NCBI RefSeq assembly: GCF_000516985.1
Contig: NW_006917091.1
Span: forward strand, 52,088-116,087
Length of the DNA stretch: 64,000 nucleotides
Reading direction: 5' to 3'
Origin: Pestalotiopsis fici W106-1
Lineage: Eukaryota > Ascomycota > Sordariomycetes > Amphisphaeriales > Sporocadaceae
Both the position numbers and the translations under genes were made by a program. The notes beneath the pieces were generated by a model. It ran no database searches, had not been told where the DNA came from, and saw only the letters and a list, made by a program, of their open reading frames with translations. Below are positions 47,401-58,230 of this stretch, one piece after another (position 1 is the stretch's first letter; every line of letters starts with the position of its first letter).

Positions 47401-48023
47401 ATCTCATTGGGGTCAATGTCTTTGTTGTCGCTCGTCTTGACAAAGGAAGACGGCTTAATTTCACCCCTCATTGGCTTTTGATCATCATCTGAGCTGTCGG
47501 ATCGCTTGTAATCGTTGGCCAAATCATCGTCAGAGGCGATGTTGCTGAGGAACTGCCGCTTAACAGCTGGTTGAGGTCGGCGCGGTGCAGCAGCAGGCGC
47601 TCGGAAGACTGTGCCTGCCGGCGCCATCGCAGACGCCAGTCGACCTGGTGCAGGCCCTGCTTTGGGCGGGTTTGGTGCTTGCCTTTTTTGCGCCGATTGC
47701 GTCTGGAATGGCGACGACGCCGGTACTTCGATCACGGTACGTGGGGTGTCCGGGATCGGAGGAGATGAGCGCTGGAGCGTTGTCCGCTTCTCGACAATCT
47801 GAGTAGGCTGTGTGGTTCTGTTGATGATTTGTGTCGGTTGCGTCGTGCGATTGACTATTTGTGTAGGCTGAGTGAAGTAAGGCGAAGAATCGGGAATGCT
47901 GTGGGCAAGCTCGTCGAGGTCCTCGTCTTCAATTTCGAAGCGTGCAGATTTGGTGTTTGCTGCGTTTGGCGTCGCTGGGAGCGAGGGGGAGCTCGTCCGC
48001 AGCCCTGGTATTTTGCCACCCAT
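44447..48023 (-). CDS. fun30: Fun30/SMARCAD1-type SNF2 chromatin-remodelling ATPase
   Basis: Two exons, 1173 residues: 48023-45908 and 45852-44447, with a 55-base intron inside the ATPase domain. The start ATG at 48023 opens MGGKIPGL; the frame upstream lacks a better ATG. The N-terminal third is disordered, Ser/Pro-rich, and contains three 10-residue tandem units TQPTQI[VI]NRT at 51-80; a CUE-like helical segment (RQCRDALQDNGLQ) follows. The helicase core has YQLFGLNWMSLLH, Walker A DDMGLGKT, the D-E-G-H box VFDEGHKLKN typical of the Fun30 branch, LTGTPVQNNLKELLGLL, and motif V/VI LTTGAGGTGLNLTAAN ... RAHRIGQT. Family proteins slide or exchange nucleosomes, maintain silent chromatin and promote DNA-end resection. 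It is divergent from VMA21 and probably shares a 1-kb promoter region. Confidence 0.95.
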
Positions 48024-49023
48024 TTTCTCAACTTCTCTTGATCTCGAGTTGCAAACGGCGGTTCCGAGTTTGCAGTTCTTCCTCTCCTTCCAATCAATCG
48101 CCGTAAAGTCTGCTAGCACTTCACTATCGGTGTGAAGAACAGAATGGTGGTGGTGGTAATTGCGCGGGCAATGCTTAAAGCAATTGACAAGGAGACACCA
48201 GTGCTAAATGTCTTCAAAGCACCAGTGATTGTCCGTCTCTGCTTCTTTGGGTTGAAGGTGGCAGATTAGCAGCAGGACGGACTTGGTGGGTTGTGTTTAG
48301 GAATGGAGTTGCCGTCCCGACTGGAACGTCGGCGGCTTCTTGCACGCGGAAATTTTGGTATGGATGCGCACAGGGACGCGACTAGTACAAACGCGACATC
48401 AGCTGACCTTAATTGGCGGTATACTACACACTGCTCAACTAAGGATCTTGGGGCGCCTTCGTTCGGCATTCAAAATGTATAATACGTGAATAATCAACTA
48501 TTCCAATCTTGTCGAAAAGTATCTTAATTGTTTCGACACTATCACATTCTTTGAGGTCAATGCTGCTATCCAAGGGAATCAATATCATCTAAAGACCAAA
48601 TGTTCACAAGGCTGTTAGTGCTAGTCACATTAGATCAATGTACGCTGTAAACCACTATGACGGAATCCGGGGCAATCCGCTCATCCACCAGTGAGTGGCC
48701 CGCAAAAGGCACGGGCAAAGGGGAAAGAGAAAAAAAAGCACTGACCAGATAGATAGGCAGGTACCAAATCAAAGCAAACGCTTGACTCTTACCTAAGCTC
48801 ATCCATGAGTTCCGACTCCTTGTGTGAACAATCCACGCTGCCTGCTGCTACCAGCCACAACTAAACGTGTTGTCTCCCTCAACGCCACAGGATAACCAAA
48901 TACTTCAACTAGAAGCAACAAGTACCTCCCCAAGTCCAAGCCTCATTCCAGGGAAATCCCATCCAAGCAAAGAACCACGAATACACACAGCATCCCCATC
49001 TCCCCCCCTCCATCGTCATCATC
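48024..49023. promoter_or_regulatory. Shared divergent promoter region, remodeler / VMA21
   Basis: 1000 bases between two divergent starts (48023 on minus, 49024 on plus), with no credible gene. The last 200 bases before VMA21 are C-rich on the plus strand, as in many fungal 5'UTRs. Confidence 0.55.
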
Positions 49024-49603
49024 ATGGCAAGCCGCAGAATTGTGTCGACGGAAAAGTCCATCCTGGAGAAAGATGACAGCATCGGCGCCAGCCCCGCGGC
49101 CAACGAAAAGTCCAACATTTCTCCTGCCGTGCCCGCGTAAGTTTTTATTATTACTATGTTGATTGCTTTACATGCCGCCGCGAGATCCGTCCCTCGAGGG
49201 AGACAAAATGAATCCACTTTCGTTTGAAAGGTCACATTGGAAAAGTCAAACAGGCAGGCCTCAAGACTAATGAACTGATTCCAGGGACGTAATTGTAAAG
49301 CTGCTCGCCTTTACATTTGCCATGATTGTCGTGCCGATTGGTTCATACTATGCTACGGTTAATACTCTATTCAAGGGTAAGCTATGATCTGATGTTCTGG
49401 GTTTCCTTCCATGTCCATTTACCATTCTTGAATCTCAAATGGCATGTAACTGATAATTGTCAACAGGCAACTCTACATTTGCCGGAGCGCTGGCTGCCAT
49501 CATGGCAAATGTGGTGCTCATCGCTTACGTGGTTGTCGCTTACAATGAAGACCAGAGCGAGCAGTTGGAAGATAAAAAGAAAGATACCAAGAAGCAACGT
49601 TGA
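49024..49603 (+). CDS. vma21: Vacuolar ATPase assembly factor VMA21
   Basis: Three exons, 113 residues: 49024-49136, 49285-49376, 49467-49603; phases close. A charged N-terminus (about 1-37) precedes two membrane spans: VKLLAFTFAMIVVPIGSYY, and ALAAIMANVVLIAYVVVAY after the FKGNSTFAGA loop. It ends in a Lys-rich tail KKKDTKKQR, consistent with the C-terminal dilysine-type ER retrieval signal of this family. VMA21 is an ER chaperone that assembles the V0 sector of the V-ATPase and escorts it to the Golgi. Length (about 100 residues) and the two-hairpin topology match the family. It was missed as a whole by unspliced frames because each exon is short. Confidence 0.95.
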
Positions 49604-50406
49604 ATCATCGTCGACGGCAAGGGGCTCAGGGTATTGCAGTCCATACAGTCTGTCTATCTAATATGCCCACGGCGTCATTAGGTGCAAAACCAGCGAGAAT
49701 CGAAAGCATTGAAATCAGCACGCTTTGTATCAATAATTTTCGAGACAAAAAAGAAATTTTGATTTCGTTTAGTGGCTAAGTCAAGGAAGCCACCATTCTA
49801 TAGACACATTGCCTAAACTAACACAGTCAAACGACTGTTCTCCCACTGTTGTTGTCACTGGCAATGATTAGCCCCATGTCCTCGTCGTAGATATCATATC
49901 TGCGCAGCCCCGTCCTGCCGCGGTCGCAAAGTATTAATGTAGTAAAGTGCTATGTTGTAGGACGTCGCGTTGAAACAGCTCCTGCGAACCAATATCCTCT
50001 GTGATCTCAAACACCGTGGAACTAACCGCTCCCCCCATTCGTCGGGCGAGAGGCCATCCTATATCAACGTCTTTCAACGTTTGCTCATAATCTCAAATCC
50101 TAACTTCGTATGTACTTAAAATCGAATGTTGCCGTCATGCCAAGCGCCTTGTTGCAAAATGCAAATCACCAGGGTGCAAAAGCTCACTCCCCTGCAATCG
50201 CCCCAGACCAAGACCAGCTTCGTGGGCTCTTGACAGAGGAGCTGGCCATTGGGCATCCCGTAGATTGGCGCGAAGCATGGAAATTCCTCCAAAGGTCGCC
50301 AGAAGAAGTAGCATTCCGTGTACGGCCGTGGGTATCTCAAGTCGAAACCGGCAAATACAATCCAATGCAGTGCGCATGGTGGGTATGCTCAGCGAGTCCC
50401 ACAGGT
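49604..50406. other. Convergent 3' flanks of VMA21 and DUF2406 gene
   Basis: No gene seen. A 124-codon plus-strand frame (50110-50484) overlaps the end of the DUF2406 gene and shows no family features. Confidence 0.5.
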
Positions 50407-51929
50407 CTAGGCGTTCTTGCTAAAGCGTCGAGTAAACCAGCTCTTTCGTTTATCTCCCATGTCTGGCCTTTGTGCCTCGGCTGAGACTGCTGCTTTGGAG
50501 CTCTTCCTCAAAAGCGTACCACCGCCGTTCTTTGGTGGTGGTGGTGGAGCGTGCGAGTTGTCAGGCATAGTCCTGGGCTGCGATGCAGGTTCGCCCAAGA
50601 CTGGGGGTCGATAACCTGGTGTCTGCCCAAAGCTGATGCCATAGTCATTTTGAGGCTCTTGTTGTCTCTTTTGGGGCGAACGCCGATTGATTGAGCTGTT
50701 CTCACTGCTAGTAGGATCAGTCTGGTACCCCGAGTGTTCCCCGTAACTCGCGCTGCCGGACCCGGACGCTACTGTTTCGTAGGATCTGTGGTTTCCGGGA
50801 CTGGGGTAGACATTTCTGTTCACAGCTGGGTGGCTGTTCATATACGGCTCAGCCGGCTGGCGAGAGTGTCTGTTTCTCGGACCATTCCCGCCATACGGGC
50901 CGCCGCCTACTCCAGAATCAAAATTATCAAAGTAACTGTCTCTCGGCCCGCCACTGCGGGGGTCATAGTTGACACTATCTGGGCGCTGAGTCGAGCCGGA
51001 GCGGCCACCATAGTAACCCTCATGAGGGAAACGTGGGCCATTGGAGTCTGATTTCATACGGTAAGTATGTTTGTCAGGGAAGCGTGAGCTTCGACTTGGC
51101 TTACTGCCATAGTAGCTACTCCTCCTGTTCCAAGTTGACTGTGAGTCCGAGTCTGCTCGGTACACAGATTGGCGGCTGCTATAGCCATCGTCGAACGCAG
51201 CCTCAAAACTACGGATCGTGTCCAGAGGTCGTTCCCACTTGCTTCTTGTTGGGTTCGAACGGTCGGGTTCAGCTACGTTCATGTTAGGATTTCTTCTGCT
51301 TTTTTTTTTTTCCGTTGGTATAAGTGTTATCAATTTTCACTCACCGATCACGACGCCAGAAGCATCTTTGTGCTGAATTGAAGAAAGAGGTGGTTTCTCG
51401 TCCCAATTGATAGCTGCGCGAGCAACGGCGGCTATTTGGGAAGGTTAGTTATAGCTGTATATTTGGCAGATGGGCCTCCCATATCGTAGTCGTTTGACTT
51501 ACAAGGCTCTGCTTCCTGCATGGCCAATGTAGGGTCGGCTTTAGTGTTTAGTCTCTTTGCTTCCTTCTCTGCGTGTGTCTCGTGGAGTGCTCCGCCCGAG
51601 AGTTTGCGACTGTGGCCGTTGGCTGATTCGGGCTTTTGCGATTTGTCGGATCGGAAACTGAAGCCTCTAGATCTAGGTCGTCGTTCCGTTTTCTGTTGCT
51701 GTGAAACCGGTGGGTACGCTGACGCTGTTTGCCTTGACTGGGCGTTTGAAAGCTGCTGCTGCTGCTGCTGCTGCTGTTGTCGTGACTGGTACTGTTGCTG
51801 AGTCGTCGGTTGTTGAGGCAGCGAGGACTGATTGTTGTAGGAAGTCGAATAGGAGTACTGCTGCTGATCTTGCTGGCTCTGTGACGGCGGAGCTGGCAGC
51901 GGATGACGGTTGTATTCGTGGGACGCCAT
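50407..51929 (-). CDS. DUF2406 family protein (fungal, Ser/Gln-rich)
   Basis: Three exons: about 51929-51503, a middle exon about 51432-51345, and about 51296-50407; the second intron's borders are approximate. The start ATG at 51929 opens MASHEYNRHPLPAPP. A Gln-rich N-terminus (nine-residue polyQ from CAG repeats) precedes the DUF2406 core: RPRSRGFSFRSDKSQ, LSGGALHETHAEKEAKRL, TKADPTLAMQEAEP, then SSIQHKDASG, SNPTRSKWERPLDTIRSFEAA. A long disordered Ser/Gly/Tyr/Pro-rich tail ends in the basic KRKSWFTRRFSKNA. The family is conserved in ascomycetes (e.g. yeast YMR295C) and peripheral to the plasma membrane or bud in yeast; its biochemical role is not established. Confidence 0.88.
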
Positions 51930-52664
51930 TGTCGCGGACTGGGATCGGCAGCTCTATTATATCGCTTGATCGTGCTACTGGGATATCGGAGGGAAAGGAC
52001 TAGAGAGGTGGAGTTGATACCAGGAAAGTGGACTGGGTGGATCGACGGCGGACAAGAAAAGAGTGGGCAATGGGTATTGATAGCGCAAGAAGCGATGGTG
52101 AGGTGCCAATTTACGAACCCTGCTGATGGCAAGATGGACTTTTTGGTAGAGGCACCGACGAAACGCCTGCCGAATGTCTTATCGTGGGATGGAGAATGAA
52201 TGAATGGCCTGAGCGAGCGAGCGACGAAGGACAGGCCAGCTACTACCTAGCAAGCAAGGCGTGCAAGGTATGAATGGTATTATTTTCTTTTTTCCAAGCT
52301 TTGGGGATCCTGGCCGGCCAGTTAAACACGGTAGGAGGGTGGAACCTCGGAGCCTACGAACCAAGGTGGGCGGCAGGGTTGTCTAGGTAGTAGTTGTTGG
52401 GCTGGTAAGTCGCGGCTGGGGGGTTGGCAACCCAGCATCAATCAAATGTAAGTTGATGGGGTGCGGCGAAGCGCGAATGTGGTGTACCTGTCGCAGTCGG
52501 CGTGCCGCCAAAAGTGACCTGTTTTGGTTGCGTCGTATCTCGATTGATTGATTCCTGGGCAATGGGTAAGGAAGAAGGATCCGTTGCTACGGAGGGTGGG
52601 CTTTTTTGGAGGGGCCTGCGCAAGCACAAGCACGAGCACTGCCCAGGGTCCTTCTTTACTGATA

Positions 52665-52705
<41 letters not shown>

Positions 52706-55700
52706 GCTTCTATGGGGACGGTCGCAGCAGTGTCAAGCTATTGAACGGGGACCCCCGGCGTAGATCCTAGGTGCTCTCTCGTCTCAGAAGCAGCCAAATT
52801 CAAGGAACTGCTTGTTTCGCGTGATCGAGATACAGCACCCGCGATCGACTAGGGGAAGGTCGTCGCAGGAACTAAACAAAGGGGTTCTGAATCAAAAAAA
52901 ACAAAATGGGGCCGCTGCCAGATGAAATCAATACTGGCTCGGAGGGGGAAAGTGAGTTGAGAGAAAAGAAAGTATAGTGCCCTGCTGTACACAGTAGAGC
53001 TGCTTGCCTGGCTCGGGCCCGGCTGTCTGGTCTGCTTTTCCTATGGTTTGGTTTGGCGCCTTAGGTCTGAGAGCCGGTCGATCTTGCTGGAATTGCAAAT
53101 TATGGTCTGGCGCAGACTTTCGGGTCAAATTGTTCTAAACTTCCCTCTGAAGAAAAGTGACCATGAAGGTCGTCGCTTGTGGAATGACTCGAGAGCTAGT
53201 TCCGCGCGGTTGCTGCACGTAGCTTAATTGGCCTTCAAGAGCTGTTTGTTCTCTTTAGTGTAGGGCGGCGCTTGCAGCTGTTTGCTAATCGAAAAAGTGA
53301 CGTCAAATAGGCGTTTGACGACACGCGATGATGGCCCAGTGATGGTTTGCACCGTCTGTGTTTGGTAAGTTGGTATGTAGGTCAAGTAGGTATGTATGAA
53401 GCGTGTCAAAGGCGTGTATAAATCTCTGCATATGCCACCTCTGTATGTACTGTATGCGTTAGAATCCGGTGATCGGTGTTTCAGGAACGCCGCCCTTCTG
53501 AGTCTCTTTGGATGATCATCCAGAAGAATGACAGAATAATGAGCAAAGCCTGTTGAGCCAACGGCCAATGAAACAGCTGATGCAGGGAGACTCCCGCTCC
53601 CTTTACTGTCTACACTTTCCTAGGGGTAAAGGATAGAATAGACTGACCGTCTGATGGAGTCTTTTGTGCAAGTAATGTATGTCGTAGCTTACGCCGATAC
53701 GTGCAGCTGCGCATGTACCGTACCTAGACTCTCACAGTGATTGATTGTAGTGAATGCAGTAGTAGCAGCAGTGGATGGGTAAGGTAGTACAACACAGTCC
53801 AGTCAGTGCTTGCGGCGTGCATGGGCCTCCCGGGCATGCGAGTGCCGGTGGAAAGCCAAGTCAGGAAGTCCTAGCGTCAGATAGGACGTATGCTGTGACT
53901 TGAAAGTCAAAGAGTGAGGGTAGGTAGACAGTCTGTCCGTTTCAATTGAGTCAACGAATATATCTCGTTCTGTTGGATGCAGTGTCGCCGTCGTTCTCTA
54001 TAGGTTGTGTAGGTATGATAGGTAGGAAGGTTGGGTATTCGACGACGGCAGAATGTTTTGCGGGTGGTTGTGAATATGTTTCGGTTGCCACGGAAGAAAT
54101 TCAGAGGGCCAAGAGTTAAGACAACTTCTTGGAGCTGTCGTCTCGGCAGGGGCAGAGATAATATCCAGAGGTACGGCAATTCCAATCAGACCACCCACGG
54201 AAGATCTGGGATGCTTTCGGATCCCTAAACGATGGCGGACACCCGAGAAACGCGAAGGGTGCAATCAGTACTCGAGTGTGTGGTGGTATGTAGGGTACAG
54301 CAGGCAAGGTGGTATGGATGTATTCCGTATTTTCTCAACGACAGGATGTGAGGGATAGGACACGTTCATCCATTCTCTCTGTCTCTCTGCCTTTGGATTT
54401 CTTTTTAAAGTTTCGCTATGGTTGAGATTCTCGCAGGTGACGCAGCAGCCGTTCGCGTCAATGTACATGTCGCACAGCAATCTTGTCTTCTAGACCATGG
54501 GCAGTGCAGCGCAATGAATTACTTGTTTCTCCCTTCTGGTTGTCTGTCATCTGCTGCTCTAGAGGCAAAGTAACTTTGAGCTCCAGGCAGCTCGTCATCC
54601 ATGCTGTCCATGTTGTTGGCAGAAAGCCGTGGAAGCTGTCAACGCCAGCGTCCACGTGTAAACCCCCAGCTTCGCACGCAATACGAATCCATTGTAGACA
54701 GCTAATAACCAAGGTGGTGGGGCCAAAAAGAAGCCCGCGTCTTCCGGCACGTCTGTTCTGTATGGATGGATGGAGGCCTTTCGAAACCTGGCCACGTTTT
54801 GTCCCTCCCAGATCCAGAAACATCTGATCACGGCCTGCGGTATTACATGGCTACATAATATGTATGATGTGACATCTGATCCTGTTGCTATTATTTTCGC
54901 AACTTCTATTACTGGACAGCAAGATGCATCGAAAATGTGTGCAGACGAAATAGTCCCGCAAAATTCTCCGTTTCATGTTGCTTTTTCTGGATTCGATTCG
55001 AGCATGGGGGATAAAGACCGCATTTGCTCAAATCCCATACTGGAAACAGGCGTCTAGTACTAGCAGGTAGGGTGCATGCGAAGACTATTCCGCATTCGAC
55101 ATGCACACAACCATCATACAACACGAATAGCTATTGCATAACCTAAGGCAGTCCAATTTCAAGCATACACAAAATTCAGACCAGCCAGTTTGTGCTGTTT
55201 TCCAATCAGGGACCTCGACGGCCTCTGTTGCTACATAGTGCGTTAGGCAGACATTATTTTAGTCACGGTAAGTGAGTCCAATCGCAGTGGGTGGTAGTAC
55301 GGAATATCGCAGGAAGAGACTCAAGATCGGCCGATCTTGCTGTCATGGACCCATAGCAACGCAGCCATTGCTAGAATTGGCAGGGAACAGGGATTGCAGA
55401 CCGCTGCCCCTGGCTTACGAAGAAGGAAGCATGGACTTTGAGCTAACTTGCCTGCTAGTGAATTGAAGATCTACGTTAATACGAAGCTATTTTAGTTGAC
55501 CTGTGCCGCTTCCAGCTTTTGACAGGCCGACAGCTGTTGTACGCGCTCCCATACCTGAAAACCTGACATAATCCCTTTCTTTCTTTCTTTAGGCGGGCGT
55601 TTTTCCATGTTTACCTTCTCTGGTGGCAATGACTATTGACAGATGCAGATATTTGAGGTTGAGATGGCGCCGTCTACTTTCGTCTTGACTCGAACCAAGC

Positions 55701-58230
55701 GCTCGACCGGCGTCAATGGCCAGAGTAGGTGTCAAGTGCCGTCCAGAACATGCAATCATGCAATCTCTCAAACTCTCCGCCTTGATGCTTTCCAACTTTT
55801 TTTTTTCCTGCATTTCTTTGCTGCCGGCTTGCCTGGCCTAGGCCAGCCCGCCGGATCTCCGCTGTCCACGCAATGATCTTCAGCACGGCGGCCGCTGCCA
55901 TTAACTCCCAAGTTTTGGCGCTACCATATGCATTTCCCCGACCCGAAGAGCTTTCCTTTGCACTACTTTACTGCTAAGTCACCGGAGAAATACTCGTCAG
56001 CAGCTGCCAAGATATTTGAAAATGTGCAGATCCGTTTCCAGCCGTTACACATGGCCTGATCAAAACATTGGCTATCATGGCGAAAACGGTTTCCAAGATG
56101 GCATAGTATTATTCACCCACTTCACTCGTCAAGTATTACGTCAACTCGAGAATGCGGGACTTTCTGGTCATCCAATGCTTATTATCCATCTAGTAGCAAC
56201 ATCTTCTGACAGCGCTGCTTTTTGTCAGTGCTTTTTAGACTCGCGGTACTATCCTCTATCAGCCATGCAAGTGGATTTTTCTTGGTTGCCGTAGCGGCAT
56301 TCTGCCAGATCGTTGCCTTGGACCAATCAGCATTCGTCCAACTCACAGTGGCTTGCCGGAAAGGGCTAGACATTCTCCAAGATGGCGGAATGCGCCTCAA
56401 TCTCAAGGTATCCCGACTCCCCTCAGCGCGGGTGTACGAATTTTTGGTCTCCCAGAGAAAGACGAAAACCACAAAAACAAAGGGGTCTCAAAACAGCTGC
56501 ACCTACAATATAATAATACAGGATACGATGCGATGCGATGCACCACCTCCAATCATCTATCTATACTATAAACGGACCCTGACGAGAATTCGCAGCAATA
56601 AGTAGCGACCAATTTATTCGTCTGCACTTCGCCACCAACGTCGTGTTCCTGCGAGGGGTGGCCAGCACAGATCTGCTTAGAGCTGCACAGCCTCCTTTAT
56701 TCCGCCCAAGATAGGCATCACCCTTGTTGCTATTGCCTCATCCACGATTCATCACGAATAAGACAGACGTGGCTGCTGATTTATTCATTGTGCCGGTCAG
56801 GATCAACAATTCGACATTCCGGGCGCTGCAAATTTCTTCGTTTCCCAACTCCCGGGATTGGCGAGACATTGACAAAGTAAGCGGCACATGCTTACAAGCT
56901 ACCACACAGGGTAGTACTCGCTATTCCCAGGACCTGCAGAAGATCTTGCTTGATTCCCGTCCTATCCGACCAGCAATCAAACCATCTTTACAGCCTAGAG
57001 TACCTTTTGCTGTCCGCCATGAAGCGGCTTATTTAATACTTTTTACGGACCTTCAGAAATGAAAAGAAGGGGGGACAAAAGAGAGAGGGAAAAGTGCAAA
57101 TCTCTTTTGCGGAACCTTGAACCGGAGAAGGTTGCTGACATCTAAGCATTATCAAGACAAGATTCAGAGTGTTGAGTGCCTTTCCTTGTGCATCGCCCTA
57201 CAACCCGCCCCGTCGATTATTACCAAGGTAACACATTGCATGCTTCCCGTGTCTGCGGCGTGCAGTAAGCTAGGCAAAAAGACGTGGTGGCGGAATATGT
57301 GTTGCTGCACATTGCAGATTTCCTCGTTGCGTAGTATCCATCGCTCGCCGTGTCAAAGGGGGCAAAAGTAACAATAAACGTGGGCATATCCCCCAAGGAA
57401 GATAATAAGCATATTCTAAAAAGGCTACTCAAAGTATCTCCGCCCGCCAGAGAATATAAAGCTAGGCGATACGATATGCTGCCCACGGCATCATCATTTA
57501 AGGATTTGAATAACCTTGAGTGTGTGCACTCTGATTCCTTTGCTTGCAAGCACTTGTTGCATCTGAGGCCAAAAAAATAGAAACTCTACATTGTAATTTT
57601 TGGCATGTGTCACCGCAAGTCCGTCCATCCTTTGCTGTCATCAAGTAGCCAATGCAGTGCTCTATGGCAAAAAAAACTTGGAATAGGAGTGGGAAGAAAA
57701 AGCTTTGAAAAGAAAGACAAATAAATCATTGGCGGTTGACTGTGGCGCCACGGTAAAATCAAGGTAAAACCCGCCTGTAGTTTCTGGCCAAGGGCGCCTT
57801 GTAAAACGGCTGTGTATACATGGCTGTTCTGCCTAATTTCCAGTGCCGATTTTCAAGCACACATTTTTGGCATCATGTGACCATGTTGGTGATAAACCCC
57901 AGAGACTCGGTCTTGATATATCATTCGTGCCCAGATAATTCACGAGACAGCGCAAGTCATTGAAAATGGTCATGAGTGATGATTGTTATTTGCTGAAGGT
58001 GGCCAGAGGAGGGATGAGAGCAACGTCTTGTCCGTCCAAGCTACTATATACAACCGGACAACGTCTTGTTATCTTTTTTGAGATGTGTTATTTTAATTAG
58101 TGTGGCGTTTTTCGTTATCCAATACTCATTTCCCCATGTTCTTGAACCGTGTCCAGTCCAAGTGAAATGTCATGACGGGCCTCGACGCCTCTAGAATTTA
58201 TTCTCACAAAACTCATACAACAAAGCTAGT
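51930..58230. other. 6.3-kb gene-free spacer with simple repeats
   Basis: No protein-coding gene can be supported on either strand. It is not notably AT-rich, so it is unlike the RIP block. It contains a GCTT tetranucleotide microsatellite (52667-52704), a TTTC tract near 55577-55594, and pyrimidine-rich patches. It must include the DUF2406 gene promoter at its left end. It may hold long 5'UTRs or non-coding transcripts, but nothing in the sequence shows this. Confidence 0.55.
52667..52704. repeat. GCTT tetranucleotide microsatellite (about 9.5 units)
   Basis: A perfect GCTT run, about 740 bases upstream of the DUF2406 gene's ATG, in the non-coding spacer. Confidence 0.95.

Noticed and set aside
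50110..50484. 124-codon plus-strand frame between VMA21 and the DUF2406 gene
   Set aside because: It overlaps the DUF2406 3' coding end antisense and has no recognisable domain or intron.
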